64,000 nucleotides of DNA from Halopseudomonas phragmitis. Lineage in GTDB: Bacteria > Pseudomonadota > Gammaproteobacteria > Pseudomonadales > Pseudomonadaceae. The translations under genes and the position numbers were made by a program. This document shows, one piece after another, positions 29,727-38,696 of the stretch. Within the stretch, counting starts at the first letter, position 1. The number at the start of each line of letters is the position of its first letter. The stretch covers positions 62,001-126,000 of the forward strand of contig NZ_CP020100.1 of NCBI RefSeq assembly GCF_002056295.1, given 5' to 3'. The notes below the pieces were generated by a model. The model saw only the letters and a list, made by a program, of their open reading frames with translations. It had not been told where the DNA came from and ran no database searches.

Positions 29727-31160
29727 CTATTCGGCCAATCTGAAGGTAATGTAACTGGCCCGTCCTTGACGGATTACCCGCATGGAAATCGAGCGATTAT
29801 TCGGCAGCTCCTTGGCCGTCTGCTCAAAGGCGCTCACCGAATCGATCACCTTGTTGTCAAGATTGGTAATGATATCGCCAGGACGCAGCCCAACCATGGC
29901 GCCCGGGCCTGGCCGCACTTCACGCACCGCCACGCCAGCACGCACATCCAGGCTCTGCTTTTGCTCATCACTCAACTCGACCACGGTCACGCCCAGACGG
30001 TTGTCGGCTGCAGCCGGAGCGCCGGGAGCCGGCCCACCCGAGGCGGCAATGCTATCATCGTCCGGCAACGCGCCAACGGTCAGCTTGATGGTCCGGCGCT
30101 TCTTGTCACGCATCACCACCACATTGGCCTCGGTACCCGGCCGGACCCGGCCCACCGCATGCGGCAGATCGGAGGACATGACGATATCCTGGCCGTTGAA
30201 CTGCAGGATCACATCACCAGCCTGCAAACCGCCCCGATCAGCCGGGCCATCGGGCTGGGTCTGGGCAATCAGTGCTCCAGCCGGACGCGGCAGACCAAAG
30301 GACTCGGCCAGATCCTTATTGACCTCCTGAATCACTACTCCCAACCAGCCGCGCTGAACGCTGCCGTCACGCTTGAGCTGCTCGACCACATCCATGGCGA
30401 CATCCATCGGAATCGCAAAGGATAGCCCCATGAAACCACCGGAACGGGTGAAAATCTGCGAATTGATGCCGATCACCTCGCCATCGAGATTGAACAGTGG
30501 GCCACCCGAGTTACCCGGATTGATCGCCACATCGGTCTGAATGAAAGGCACATAGCTTTCGTTCGGCAGACTGCGGCCCTTGGCACTGACGATACCGGCG
30601 GTCACCGAATAGTCGAAGCCGAACGGCGAACCGATTGCCAATACCCACTCACCAGCTTTCAGATCTGCCGACTTGCCGATCTTGACCACTGGCAAGTCGC
30701 CGCCGGCATCGATTTTCAACAGCGCCAGATCAGAGCGCGGATCAGCCCCGACCAGTTCGGCCTGCAGCTCACGACGATCAGACAAGCGCACGAAGATCTC
30801 GTCGGCGTCGGCGATCACATGATTATTGGTGAGGACATAACCGTCCCGAGAGATGATGAAGCCTGAACCCAGCGACTGCGGCTGGCGCTGTCGGGGTGCC
30901 TGCTGAGGTGTCTGCGGGAAACCCCGCTCGAAAAACTCGCGAAACAGTGGGGGCAGGCCTTCCAGGTCAGGCATACCGGGCACCATGCGCGAAGCCCGGT
31001 CAGGAATATTCTGACGCGTACTGATATTGACCACCGCTGGCGCGGCATCTTCAACCAGCTCAGTAAAATCCGGCAGGCCTCGGGCAGCCATGGCAGCAGA
31101 CTGCCAACCCAGCACCAATATCCCAAAGGCAACCACTACCCAGCGTTGCACAGACAGCAT
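29727..31160 (-). CDS. mucD: periplasmic serine protease MucD (DegP/HtrA family)
   Basis: A 477-residue HtrA-type protease/chaperone that removes misfolded envelope proteins and, in P. aeruginosa, dampens AlgU activity. A signal peptide (about 1-25, ending SAAMAARG) is followed by the protease domain with His in LTNNHVIADADE, Asp in SDLALLKI and Ser in NPGNSGGPLFNLDGEVIG, then two PDZ domains (about 275-365 and 385-475). It follows mucC by 44 bp. A Ser/Ala/Gly/Pro-rich linker separates the PDZ domains. Confidence 0.95.
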   Translation of the reverse strand: MLSVQRWVVVAFGILVLGWQSAAMAARGLPDFTELVEDAAPAVVNISTRQNIPDRASRMVPGMPDLEGLPPLFREFFERGFPQTPQQAPRQRQPQSLGSGFIISRDGYVLTNNHVIADADEIFVRLSDRRELQAELVGADPRSDLALLKIDAGGDLPVVKIGKSADLKAGEWVLAIGSPFGFDYSVTAGIVSAKGRSLPNESYVPFIQTDVAINPGNSGGPLFNLDGEVIGINSQIFTRSGGFMGLSFAIPMDVAMDVVEQLKRDGSVQRGWLGVVIQEVNKDLAESFGLPRPAGALIAQTQPDGPADRGGLQAGDVILQFNGQDIVMSSDLPHAVGRVRPGTEANVVVMRDKKRRTIKLTVGALPDDDSIAASGGPAPGAPAAADNRLGVTVVELSDEQKQSLDVRAGVAVREVRPGPGAMVGLRPGDIITNLDNKVIDSVSAFEQTAKELPNNRSISMRVIRQGRASYITFRLAE

Positions 31161-31204
31161 AGACCCTCATCTCCTTTGTTCATCAAGGTTCATCAAGCCT
31201 TGTT

Positions 31205-31684
31205 TCAGGCGCCCTGCTCACCAAGCCCCTGAACCACACCTGACGGCTGCGACCCAAGCACCCTCAGCACCCGAGGCTGCAAAGCCGGATCATGGCGACT
31301 GCGCCGATCATGCCAGCGCACCAGCAGCAAACCCAGAACCAGCCCCGTCACCGCCGCCGCAATAATCGCCGGTTCTTGCCAGCCCAAGGCCTGGGCCAGC
31401 AGCGCCAGGATAAAGAGCCCGGCCAGCGGTACGGCGTAAACCCAGAGCGAGCTTTTCACCAGAGCATCCTCTGGCACCCCGATCAGAACCTGATCACCCA
31501 CTCTGGGAGAACCATCACACAACGCCCGGACAAAGCCATGCCGGGCTCCCGACCCCAGCTTCTGCAACAAAGCCTGACCGCATCCGGCGCGCGCCTGACA
31601 ACTCCCACAGGTACTGCGCCGCACAGTTTCAACCCAAACTGCTCCATGCTCGACACTCAGTACCCGCCCCTGCTCCTCAATCAT
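31205..31684 (-). CDS. mucC: RseC/MucC family integral membrane protein
   Basis: A 159-residue protein with an N-terminal cytoplasmic part holding four cysteines in CGSCQARAGCGQ (about residues 22-33; the fourth is farther on), then two membrane helices (about 80-98 and 104-122) and a basic tail. RseC-family proteins help reduce SoxR in E. coli and modulate sigma-E/AlgU signalling; in pseudomonads the gene is called mucC. The ATG overlaps the mucB stop (ATGA). Confidence 0.9.
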   Translation of the reverse strand: MIEEQGRVLSVEHGAVWVETVRRSTCGSCQARAGCGQALLQKLGSGARHGFVRALCDGSPRVGDQVLIGVPEDALVKSSLWVYAVPLAGLFILALLAQALGWQEPAIIAAAVTGLVLGLLLVRWHDRRSRHDPALQPRVLRVLGSQPSGVVQGLGEQGA

Positions 31685-32637
31685 GGCCTGTGCCGCTCCA
31701 CCGAATCACCCAGCGAGGCAGCGATCCGCTCAGCCGCCGCCGGCGGTATTTCACCCACCACAGTGGCCAGATAGCTGCCGTCGGCCAGCAGCAAGCGTCG
31801 ACTGACCGCGACTGTTGGCCCCAACTGGGCGCGCAGATCATCAGCCAGCCCATCTTCACCAAGGGGCTCAACAAACAGAGTAAAACGCGCTAAACCGTCG
31901 GTATAAACATTAGCGCTCAGGAAGCGTTCGCCATCATCGACCAGCCGTACATCACGGTGTCCCAAGGCAAAGCCCGGCGGCAACCAACCAGGCTGAAGGC
32001 TTGGTCCGGCACTGGTCGGCACCGATTCCTGCGGCTTGAGCGGCAGACAGCTGGGGCCTGCACGCACCGCAGCCGCATCGGTACGACCAAAACTGATGGA
32101 CGTGAACTGGAAGCGCTCAAGCAAGGCGCTGCGATCACTGATCAACAACGATTTGAGCAACAGCCCGGTGTCATTATCCAGATACAACTCGTAGGCGTAG
32201 CGAAATGCATCCCGGGGCTGTACGGCAATAACGGTTACCGGCCGCGAGGCGACCCGCGTAGTGCCCAACACCTGAAGCACATACCAGTTGTGCAGCAACG
32301 CTGGCTGCTCGGCGACCTGGCCAGCATCTTTCCAGGTGATGCCCGGTGTCAATGAGCTGGCACACAACAACTGGCCGTTGCGCCGCACCCATTCATTAGG
32401 AGGACCATCGGTCTGAACCAAACGCTCGGTGGTGGTATCACCGTCGACCTGTCGCCAAATCTGGTGAGTGGAAAAACTGCCGGTGCGCTCATAGACAAAC
32501 GCACCCTGATAATTTTGCTGGTTAGCCGCTTCGGCCATTCGTGCCAACCAGTTTCGCGCCTCGTCAGCCTGCACACCTGGCGCTGCCAGCAGCACCGCCA
32601 GACAAGCACCTCGCAGCGTGCGACCCAGTATTACCAC
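31681..32637 (-). CDS. mucB: sigma factor regulatory protein MucB (RseB)
   Basis: A 318-residue periplasmic protein with a signal peptide (about 1-24, likely cut after GVQA) and the two-domain MucB/RseB fold (about 25-210 and 225-315). It binds the periplasmic part of MucA and shields it from AlgW/DegS-type cleavage until mislocalised lipids or outer-membrane proteins release it. It starts with GTG overlapping the mucA stop by one base (TAGTG), an arrangement consistent with coupling that keeps MucA and MucB stoichiometric. Confidence 0.93.
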   Translation of the reverse strand: MVILGRTLRGACLAVLLAAPGVQADEARNWLARMAEAANQQNYQGAFVYERTGSFSTHQIWRQVDGDTTTERLVQTDGPPNEWVRRNGQLLCASSLTPGITWKDAGQVAEQPALLHNWYVLQVLGTTRVASRPVTVIAVQPRDAFRYAYELYLDNDTGLLLKSLLISDRSALLERFQFTSISFGRTDAAAVRAGPSCLPLKPQESVPTSAGPSLQPGWLPPGFALGHRDVRLVDDGERFLSANVYTDGLARFTLFVEPLGEDGLADDLRAQLGPTVAVSRRLLLADGSYLATVVGEIPPAAAERIAASLGDSVERHRP

Positions 32638-33242
32638 TAATTACCTTCCAGGCTCGCAGCGCGAGCATAAGGCAACAGGTGCGGTGTGGTGAACTGGGCG
32701 CTGTGCTCGGCATGTTCACGCAGATAGTTGCCAATACGCTGCTCGTGCCAAGCCGACGGAGCCTGCGGGTCGGCGTTGACGCCAGAGGAGCGGGAGAAGC
32801 CAGCCAGAACCGCGCCACCAGGCTGACGACCCGACAACGGTGCCGGCGCCATGTTCGGCGCATTGCGTTCGGCGACGATTACCGGCTCACCCGGGGTTAC
32901 ATCCTGATTGACCATGCGCACCCCGATCAGCACCGCCAGGGTTACCGAGGCAGCCACTGCCACCTGCCCCATGCGCGGCCACCAAGCGGCACGCCGAGGC
33001 TCAGGCTGACTGGCGACCGGAGTCGGCTCATCGGCCAAGGCAGCGGCAATCCCCGCAGACAGGTCAACCTGCCCCTGCCAGGGTTCCTTGTGCATCACCG
33101 CCCGAGCCAACTGGTAGCGCGCCCACGTGTCACGCAAGGCTTGATCCTGCTCACAGGCCTGCAGCACCCGTCGCACTTCCACCTCATCGGCATGATCATC
33201 CATGAGCGCGGAGAGAGACTCCTGCAAGGATTCGCTTCTCAT
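32637..33242 (-). CDS. mucA: anti-sigma factor MucA
   Basis: A 200-residue inner-membrane anti-sigma factor. The cytoplasmic N-terminal domain (about 1-80, starting MRSESLQESLSALMDDHADE) binds AlgU; a single membrane helix lies at about 97-115 (VAVAASVTLAVLIGV); the periplasmic tail binds MucB. The length is close to that of P. aeruginosa MucA, and no mucA22-type truncation is seen, so the strain should control AlgU normally. The ATG at 33242 replaces an upstream in-frame start 16 codons earlier. Confidence 0.93.
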   Translation of the reverse strand: MRSESLQESLSALMDDHADEVEVRRVLQACEQDQALRDTWARYQLARAVMHKEPWQGQVDLSAGIAAALADEPTPVASQPEPRRAAWWPRMGQVAVAASVTLAVLIGVRMVNQDVTPGEPVIVAERNAPNMAPAPLSGRQPGGAVLAGFSRSSGVNADPQAPSAWHEQRIGNYLREHAEHSAQFTTPHLLPYARAASLEGN

Positions 33243-33302
33243 TGCTGTACCTCTGCTATAGGCCCCGAAGGGCTCGCTGCATGATGCCATTCAATCCACT
33301 GC

Positions 33303-33878
33303 TCAGGCTTCGAGCAAGGGCTTGAGGGCTTTATCTATTGCCTCGCGCGCCCGGAAAATACGCGATCTTACGGTACCAACCGGGCAGTCCATCACAGCGG
33401 CAATGTCTTCATAACTCAAACCTTCAAATTCACGCAAGGTCAGAGCGGTTCGCAAATCGTCCGGCAACTGGCGCAAGGTGTTGTTAACCACCTGCTCAAT
33501 CTCGTCACGCAGCAGATCGCGTTCCGGCGAATGAATATCCTTGAGGGCACTATCCCCCTCATAATATTCCGCCTCGTCGGCGGCGATATCAGAATCTGGC
33601 GGACGCCGACCACGGGCGACCAGGTAGTTCTTGGCGGTATTGATCGCAATGCGATAGAGCCAGGTATAAAAGGCACTGTCACCGCGAAAGTTCGCCAGCG
33701 CCCGATAGGCTTTGATAAAAGCCTCCTGGGCCACATCCTGCGCCTCATGGGCGTCATGTACAAAGCGCGTCACCAGCGCCAGAATCTTGTGCTGATACTT
33801 GAGTACCAGCAGATCGAAAGCTCGCTTATCACCGCGCTGTACACGTTCGACCAACTGCTGGTCGCTAGGTTCGGTCAT
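33303..33878 (-). CDS. algU: ECF sigma factor AlgU (RpoE/SigE)
   Basis: A 191-residue extracytoplasmic-function sigma factor governing envelope stress and, in P. aeruginosa, alginate synthesis. Region 2 spans about 20-95 (AQDVAQEAFIKAYRALANF, FYTWLYRIAINTAKNYL), and region 4 about 130-185 with the helix-turn-helix LSYEDIAAVMDCPVGTVRSRIFRAREAI. It heads the algU-mucA-mucB-mucC-mucD operon. Two AlgU-type promoters sit upstream, so it is very likely autoregulated. Confidence 0.97.
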   Translation of the reverse strand: MTEPSDQQLVERVQRGDKRAFDLLVLKYQHKILALVTRFVHDAHEAQDVAQEAFIKAYRALANFRGDSAFYTWLYRIAINTAKNYLVARGRRPPDSDIAADEAEYYEGDSALKDIHSPERDLLRDEIEQVVNNTLRQLPDDLRTALTLREFEGLSYEDIAAVMDCPVGTVRSRIFRAREAIDKALKPLLEA

Positions 33879-33922
33879 GCTGACGCCCCATGGCTGTCAG
33901 TCGTTCGACCCGCCTTGATGTG

Positions 33923-33949
33923 GTAGACCCGCAATGTAACCAAAAGTTC
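33923..33949 (-). promoter_or_regulatory. AlgU-type promoter, proximal, of algU
   Basis: On the minus strand GAACTT (33944-33949) is followed after 16 bp by TCTAC (33923-33927), close to the AlgU/sigma-E consensus GAACTT-N16-TCTGA. It lies about 45 bp upstream of the algU start codon. Confidence 0.7.
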
Positions 33950-33971
33950 TCCCCTCACTCAGGTTCAGGCA

Positions 33972-33998
33972 TAGGAGCCCGGAGCACAGCAAAAGTTC
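33972..33998 (-). promoter_or_regulatory. AlgU-type promoter, distal, of algU
   Basis: A second GAACTT (33993-33998, minus strand) with a 16-bp spacer before TCCTA (33972-33976). The -35 is perfect and the -10 weaker than the proximal one. The two -35 boxes are 49 bp apart. Multiple promoters before algU are known in P. aeruginosa. Confidence 0.6.
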
Positions 33999-34188
33999 CA
34001 TACGGCCATCATGCCGCTGCCTGCATAATAGCAAGCCCGGCGCGGCAGCAGAAACAACGATGCGCCCACACATGCATCCAGACGGTATTGCAGCCCGCAC
34101 GCCTTCTATATACTACTGAGTCGGCCTACACCAAACCGCCCATGGCAGCCGGTCTCCAGCCACGATTTCAACGGACGCACCTCAATCT

Positions 34189-35802
34189 ATGAACCTCAGG
34201 CATGAATACGATGTACTGGTAATCGGCAGCGGTGCTGCTGGCCTGACCCTGGCCCTGCACCTGGCGGCAGACCTTCGCGTGGCTGTCCTGAGCAAGGGCC
34301 AGTTGTCCGAAGGCTCAACCTTCTGGGCCCAGGGCGGGGTGGCCGCGGTACTTGACGACCACGACACCGTCGACGCTCATGTCCAGGATACCCTGATCGC
34401 TGGCGGCGGCCTGTGTCATGAAGATGCGGTACGCCACATCGTCGGCCATAGCCGCGATGCTATCGGCTGGCTGATCGAACAGGGTGTGCCCTTTACCCGT
34501 GAACGACGTGAAGATGGAAGCGAAAGTGACGACTTCCACCTGACCCGCGAGGGCGGCCACAGCCACAGACGCATCATTCATGCCGCCGACGCTACCGGTG
34601 CAGCGATTTTCAATACATTACTGCAACAGGCCCAGGCCCATAGCAACATCGAACTGCTTGAAGATCGGGTAGCGGTCGACCTGATCACCAGCCAGAAGCT
34701 TGGCCGCAGTGGCAAACGCTGCCTTGGCGCCTACATTCTCAACCGTCAGAACGGTCACGTGGAAACCTTTAGCGCACGCTTCACGGTGCTGGCCACAGGC
34801 GGCGCCAGCAAGGTATACCTGTACACCAGCAACCCTGACAGCGCCTCAGGCGACGGCATCGCCATGGCCTGGCGTGCCGGCTGCCGGGTTGCCAACATGG
34901 AATTCAACCAGTTCCACCCAACCTGTCTGTACCACCCCAAAGCCAAGAGCTTCCTGATCACCGAAGCCCTGCGCGGCGAAGGCGCACTACTCAAACTGCC
35001 CAACGGCCAGCGCTTCATGCCGCGCTTCGACGCCCGCGCCGAACTGGCCCCGCGCGACATTGTCGCCCGCGCCATCGACCATGAAATGAAACGCCTGGGG
35101 CTTGACTGCGTGTACCTGGACATCAGCCACAAGCCGGCCGAGTTCATCCGCAGTCACTTCCCGACCGTGTACGAACGCTGCCTGACTTTCGGTATCGACA
35201 TCACCCGCGAACCGATCCCGGTAGTACCGGCAGCGCATTACACCTGCGGCGGGATTGTCGTCGACCAGAACGGGCGTACCGATCTGGACAGCCTGTATGC
35301 GATCGGCGAGACCAGCTTCACCGGCCTGCACGGCGCCAACCGTATGGCCAGCAATTCGCTGCTCGAATGTATCGTCTACGGCCGCACCGCCAGCCAGGAC
35401 ATTCTCAGCCGCCTGGGCCAGACCCAGCTAGCCAGCGACCTGCCGCGCTGGGATGAAAGCCAGGTCACCGACTCCGACGAAGACGTGATCATTTCGCACA
35501 ACTGGGACGAGTTGCGGCGGTTCATGTGGGATTACGTGGGGATCGTGCGTACCACCAAGCGGTTACAGCGCGCCAAGCACCGGGTCGACATGCTGCGCGC
35601 CGAAATCCACGAGTTCTACAGCAACTATCGGGTCAGCCGCGACCTGCTGGAACTGCGCAACCTGGCATTAGTAGCCGACCTGATCATCCGTTCGGCAATG
35701 CTGCGCAAGGAAAGTCGCGGCTTGCATTACACCCTTGACTACCCGGCCCAGCTCGAGCAGGCCGAGGACACTATTCTGCAGCCGCCCAGCGCTGACGACT
35801 GA
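34189..35802 (+). CDS. nadB: L-aspartate oxidase
   Basis: A 537-residue flavoprotein oxidising L-aspartate to iminoaspartate, the first step of de novo NAD synthesis with NadA. The FAD-binding [13 protein letters not shown] is at about residues 11-23; [13 protein letters not shown] (about 43), the active-site region with HPTCLY (about 242) and [17 protein letters not shown] (about 380) are diagnostic. The start lacks an evident Shine-Dalgarno sequence. Its 3' end overlaps the convergent ygfX gene by 32 bp. Adjacency to algU is typical of pseudomonads. Confidence 0.96.
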   Translation: MNLRHEYDVLVIGSGAAGLTLALHLAADLRVAVLSKGQLSEGSTFWAQGGVAAVLDDHDTVDAHVQDTLIAGGGLCHEDAVRHIVGHSRDAIGWLIEQGVPFTRERREDGSESDDFHLTREGGHSHRRIIHAADATGAAIFNTLLQQAQAHSNIELLEDRVAVDLITSQKLGRSGKRCLGAYILNRQNGHVETFSARFTVLATGGASKVYLYTSNPDSASGDGIAMAWRAGCRVANMEFNQFHPTCLYHPKAKSFLITEALRGEGALLKLPNGQRFMPRFDARAELAPRDIVARAIDHEMKRLGLDCVYLDISHKPAEFIRSHFPTVYERCLTFGIDITREPIPVVPAAHYTCGGIVVDQNGRTDLDSLYAIGETSFTGLHGANRMASNSLLECIVYGRTASQDILSRLGQTQLASDLPRWDESQVTDSDEDVIISHNWDELRRFMWDYVGIVRTTKRLQRAKHRVDMLRAEIHEFYSNYRVSRDLLELRNLALVADLIIRSAMLRKESRGLHYTLDYPAQLEQAEDTILQPPSADD

Positions 35803-36223
35803 AACGCAGGCGCAGACGCAAACGCCGCAAGGCATCCTCGGACGCCGCGTCGGCCGGCAAAATCACAGAGACCGGGCGCCAGCGCCCGGGCTCACGCAGC
35901 CGCACCACGGTCAGGAAGGCACTGACATAGGTATCGGCCTGCAGACTCACATCAGCTTCGGAACCATCGCGCCGCAACACATGCCAGCCCTGGCTGTCGA
36001 ACCGCAGCCCGGTTACCGACTGGGCATGCCGCAGGCTGACCTGCCGGGGCCACAGCCACAGGCAGTAACCCAGCACCAGGATGATGCCCAGCAGCACACC
36101 CAGCCCAGGCAAGGCGCTGCGATACAGCGCCAGGCAGGCCAGCAGGCTCACGACCAATACCAGCCCCCCCAGCACACGCGAAGGCTGGCGTCGCAGCAGT
36201 AGATATTCAGTCGGGCTGTACAC
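35771..36223 (-). CDS. ygfX: YgfX-family membrane protein
   Basis: A 150-residue inner-membrane protein with two adjacent membrane helices (about residues 18-35 and 42-60) and a basic C-terminal soluble part. YgfX (CptA) was described in E. coli as the partner of YgfY/SdhE and proposed to affect cell division as a toxin, a role that is debated. It starts with GTG, overlaps the sdhE 3' end by 17 bp and converges on nadB with a 32-bp antisense overlap. Confidence 0.85.
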   Translation of the reverse strand: MYSPTEYLLLRRQPSRVLGGLVLVVSLLACLALYRSALPGLGVLLGIILVLGYCLWLWPRQVSLRHAQSVTGLRFDSQGWHVLRRDGSEADVSLQADTYVSAFLTVVRLREPGRWRPVSVILPADAASEDALRRLRLRLRFSRQRWAAAE

Positions 36224-36461
36224 GGTCCAGAATAATCCTCACGATGCGCTTGAGCTCCGGATCTTCCGGTTCGCCACGTTGCATGAACCAGCCGAACATG
36301 TCCTGATCCTCGCACTCAAGCAATTTGTGGTAGCGTGCCTTGTCCGCCTCATCCAGCCCCGGGTAGGCCTCCTGCAGAAAGGGAACCAGCAGCACATCCA
36401 GCTCCAGCATGCCGCGCCGGCTGTGCCAGTACAAACGTTTCATTTCTATATCGGCCGACAT
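36207..36461 (-). CDS. sdhE: FAD assembly factor SdhE
   Basis: An 84-residue cytosolic helical protein that promotes covalent attachment of FAD to succinate dehydrogenase SdhA (and fumarate reductase). The signature [14 protein letters not shown] is at about residues 13-26. Of several in-frame starts, the ATG at 36461 is chosen because GGAG lies exactly 6 nt before it. It pairs with ygfX as in E. coli. Its promoter region is next to repeat copy B. Confidence 0.93.
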   Translation of the reverse strand: MSADIEMKRLYWHSRRGMLELDVLLVPFLQEAYPGLDEADKARYHKLLECEDQDMFGWFMQRGEPEDPELKRIVRIILDRVQPD

Positions 36462-36566
36462 CAACATCTCCACACCGGGTTGAAAGCTATGCATTAAACA
36501 TCATTATAACCTCAACACCGGAACTGGGCCGCACTGACAAGCCACCAACCCTGCCTTATGATGTTA

Positions 36567-36741
36567 GGGAAACACTGATTAAATCAGTTTTGGAGCTGGC
36601 CCAATTGGCGCTGACCTGTTCTGGACACGCTGTAAATACATCCCTGTACGCTCTTAGATGCCATCCCTGGCATCTAACGGTCCAGAACAGGTCAGCGCCA
36701 ACCGGGCTACTGAGCTTACGTGCAATTAATCAGTGTTTCCT
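36567..36741. repeat. MITE-like nested palindromic element, copy B
   Basis: 175 bp, termini GGGAAACACTGATTAA and TTAATCAGTGTTTCCT, flanked by TA (36565-36566 and 36742-36743). The inner stem GCGCTGACCTGTTCTGGAC pairs with its complement and encloses hairpins TACATCCCTGTA and AGATGCCATCCCTGGCATCT. It lies between the divergent sdhE and ygfZ start regions, so it may affect expression of either. Confidence 0.87.
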
Positions 36742-36759
36742 TAGGACCAACCACAAGCA

Positions 36760-37788
36760 ATGACTGACATGACCGCCATTATTGAGCCCCTGCACTCCCG
36801 CTTCGCCACCTGCGAACCCGATCATGAGCCCGCCACGGCTCTGACCCTGCTCAGTCACGAGGCCATCCTGGCGATCTCCGGCCCCGATGCCGAGCGCTTC
36901 CTGCAGGGTCAGATCACCTGCGACATCAGTCGCCTGCCAGTTCCCGGCAGTACGCCGGGCGCGCGCTGCAACCCCAAAGGGCGGATGCAGTCGAGCTTTC
37001 GGCTGCTGCGCAGTGAACCCGAGCATTACCTCTTGGCGCTGGAACAGTCACTGCTAACACCACAACTGGCCGACCTGAACAAATACGCCGTCTTTTTCCG
37101 CAAGGCCCGCCTGGAAGACGCCAGCCAGCACTGGTGCCGACTCGGACTCTGGGGTGAACAGGCCGGCCGGGCTCTGGAGCAGGCAGGACTGGCCGTACCC
37201 GAGACCACTGACATCCCGAGCCAAACCGCCCAAGGACTGGTAATTCGCCTCAGTGACGGCGCCTACGAGCTATGGCTACCGGCCGACAAGGCCCCAGCCG
37301 TACTTGAGCAGTTGTGCCAACAGGCCACTGCCGCTCACCTCAACCAATGGCTGCTGCGCCAGATCCGTGCCGGGATCGGCCAGGTCATGGGGCCAACCCA
37401 GGAGAGCTTCATTCCGCAGATGCTGAACCTGCAACTACAGGGCGGCGTCAGCTTCAGAAAAGGCTGTTACACCGGCCAGGAAATCGTCGCCCGCATGCAG
37501 TATCTGGGCAAACTCAAACGCCGGATGTTTCGCCTGCTACTGGCCGGAACCGCGATACCACCGCCAGGTACACTGATCGTCGAGCGCGACAGCGGCAAGC
37601 CGATCGGTGAACTGGTTATCGCCGCACGTACCACCCAGCGAGTGGAAATGCTGGCCGTGCTGCAAAAGGATGCGGCACAATATGCCACTTTGAGTCTGGC
37701 CGATGCCGACGGGCCGCTGCTGACCCTGGCCGACCTGCCCTACGACCATGAACTGGCAGCCACCGAAACCGACAACGCCTCCGAATAA
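36760..37788 (+). CDS. ygfZ: folate-binding protein YgfZ
   Basis: A 342-residue aminomethyltransferase-like (GcvT-fold) protein that uses tetrahydrofolate to support assembly or repair of Fe-S clusters, including in MiaB. The family signature KGCYTGQEIVARMQYLG is at about residues 229-245, with the conserved Cys. FLQGQITCDIS (about 47) is also typical. The start is uncertain: a second ATG lies three codons in. The ATG is 18 bp beyond repeat copy B. Confidence 0.93.
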   Translation: MTDMTAIIEPLHSRFATCEPDHEPATALTLLSHEAILAISGPDAERFLQGQITCDISRLPVPGSTPGARCNPKGRMQSSFRLLRSEPEHYLLALEQSLLTPQLADLNKYAVFFRKARLEDASQHWCRLGLWGEQAGRALEQAGLAVPETTDIPSQTAQGLVIRLSDGAYELWLPADKAPAVLEQLCQQATAAHLNQWLLRQIRAGIGQVMGPTQESFIPQMLNLQLQGGVSFRKGCYTGQEIVARMQYLGKLKRRMFRLLLAGTAIPPPGTLIVERDSGKPIGELVIAARTTQRVEMLAVLQKDAAQYATLSLADADGPLLTLADLPYDHELAATETDNASE

Positions 37789-37798
37789 GGGAAACTGC

Positions 37799-38626
37799 AT
37801 GACCGATCTGGCCCAACGCGTTCAAGACGAACTGATCGACGCCATCAACAAGGACCAGTTGACGCTTCCCACTTTGCCGGAAATCGCCCTGCGAGTTCGC
37901 GAAGCCGCCGAAGACCCGAATGTCAGCATCCCCTTTCTGGTCAAGGAAATCAGCAACGACGCTGCACTCAGTGCGCGCCTGATCAAGGTAGTCAACAGCC
38001 CGCTACTGCGCAGTCGGAGCGAAATTACCGACCTGTCGATGGCCGTCAACCGCCTAGGCATCACCTATACAGCCAACCTGGCCACCGGCCTGGCCATGCA
38101 GCAGATGTTCCAGGCCACCTCGGACGTGATCGACCGCAAAATGCGTGAAGTCTGGGCACGCAGCACCGAAGTCGCCGGCATCAGCCACGTGCTGTGCCGC
38201 CACTACACCCGGCTCAAGCCCGACCAGGCGACCTTGGCCGGCCTGGTCCACCAGATCGGTGTTTTGCCGGTCCTCAGTTATGCCGAGGAAAACAGCCAAC
38301 TGCTGCGCGATTCGATCAGCCTGAATCTGGTCATTGAACGCATCCATCCGGTCCTGGGTGACAAGATTCTCGAGGCCTGGGACTTCCCCGCACCGCTATT
38401 GAAGGTACCCAGCCAGCACCTGGACTTCACCCGCAACTCGGCCACAGCCGACTATGCAGATATCGTCCAGGTCGCCATGCTCCATGGACTGGCCGGCAGC
38501 GAACATCCATTCGCCCAGATGAACTGGAATCAGATTCCCTCCTTCGCCAAGCTGGGTATCAACCCGCTCGGCGAGGAAGAAGACCTGTCAGCAGAGATGG
38601 AAGCAGCTACGCACCTGCTCGGCTGA
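37799..38626 (+). CDS. HDOD domain protein
   Basis: A 275-residue cytoplasmic protein made almost entirely of one HDOD domain (about residues 20-215), with TLPTLPEIALRVREAAEDPNVS at its start (in two parts) and SARLIKVVNSPLLRS. HDOD domains are HD-like but lack the metal-binding catalytic residues; they act in signalling, often with c-di-GMP or chemotaxis proteins. It starts 10 bp after ygfZ stops with a GGGAAACTGC leader, so both are probably co-transcribed. Partner unknown. Confidence 0.88.
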   Translation: MTDLAQRVQDELIDAINKDQLTLPTLPEIALRVREAAEDPNVSIPFLVKEISNDAALSARLIKVVNSPLLRSRSEITDLSMAVNRLGITYTANLATGLAMQQMFQATSDVIDRKMREVWARSTEVAGISHVLCRHYTRLKPDQATLAGLVHQIGVLPVLSYAEENSQLLRDSISLNLVIERIHPVLGDKILEAWDFPAPLLKVPSQHLDFTRNSATADYADIVQVAMLHGLAGSEHPFAQMNWNQIPSFAKLGINPLGEEEDLSAEMEAATHLLG

Positions 38627-38637
38627 ACGACCCTTAC

Positions 38638-38678
38638 CCATTGCGAGGACTGCTGCGTCGCCACGCTCCTCGCAATGG
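38638..38678. terminator. palindromic hairpin between convergent genes
   Basis: A perfect 12-bp stem CCATTGCGAGGA / TCCTCGCAATGG with a 17-nt GC-rich loop sits between the stops of the HDOD gene (plus) and the enoyl-CoA hydratase gene (minus). TTTT follows 4 nt later on the plus strand only. The CATTGCGAGGA arm resembles dispersed palindromic repeats known in several proteobacteria; one copy was seen here. It could act as a bidirectional terminator. Confidence 0.55.
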
Positions 38679-38696
38679 CCGATTTTCAGCCTGCAG

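Larger units (their letters stand above)
33879..34188. other. intergenic region between divergent algU and nadB
   Basis: 310 bp without a gene. It carries the two AlgU-type promoters for algU on the minus strand. For nadB on the plus strand no clear sigma-70 promoter or Shine-Dalgarno sequence could be assigned. No stable terminator or RNA gene was seen. Confidence 0.6.
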
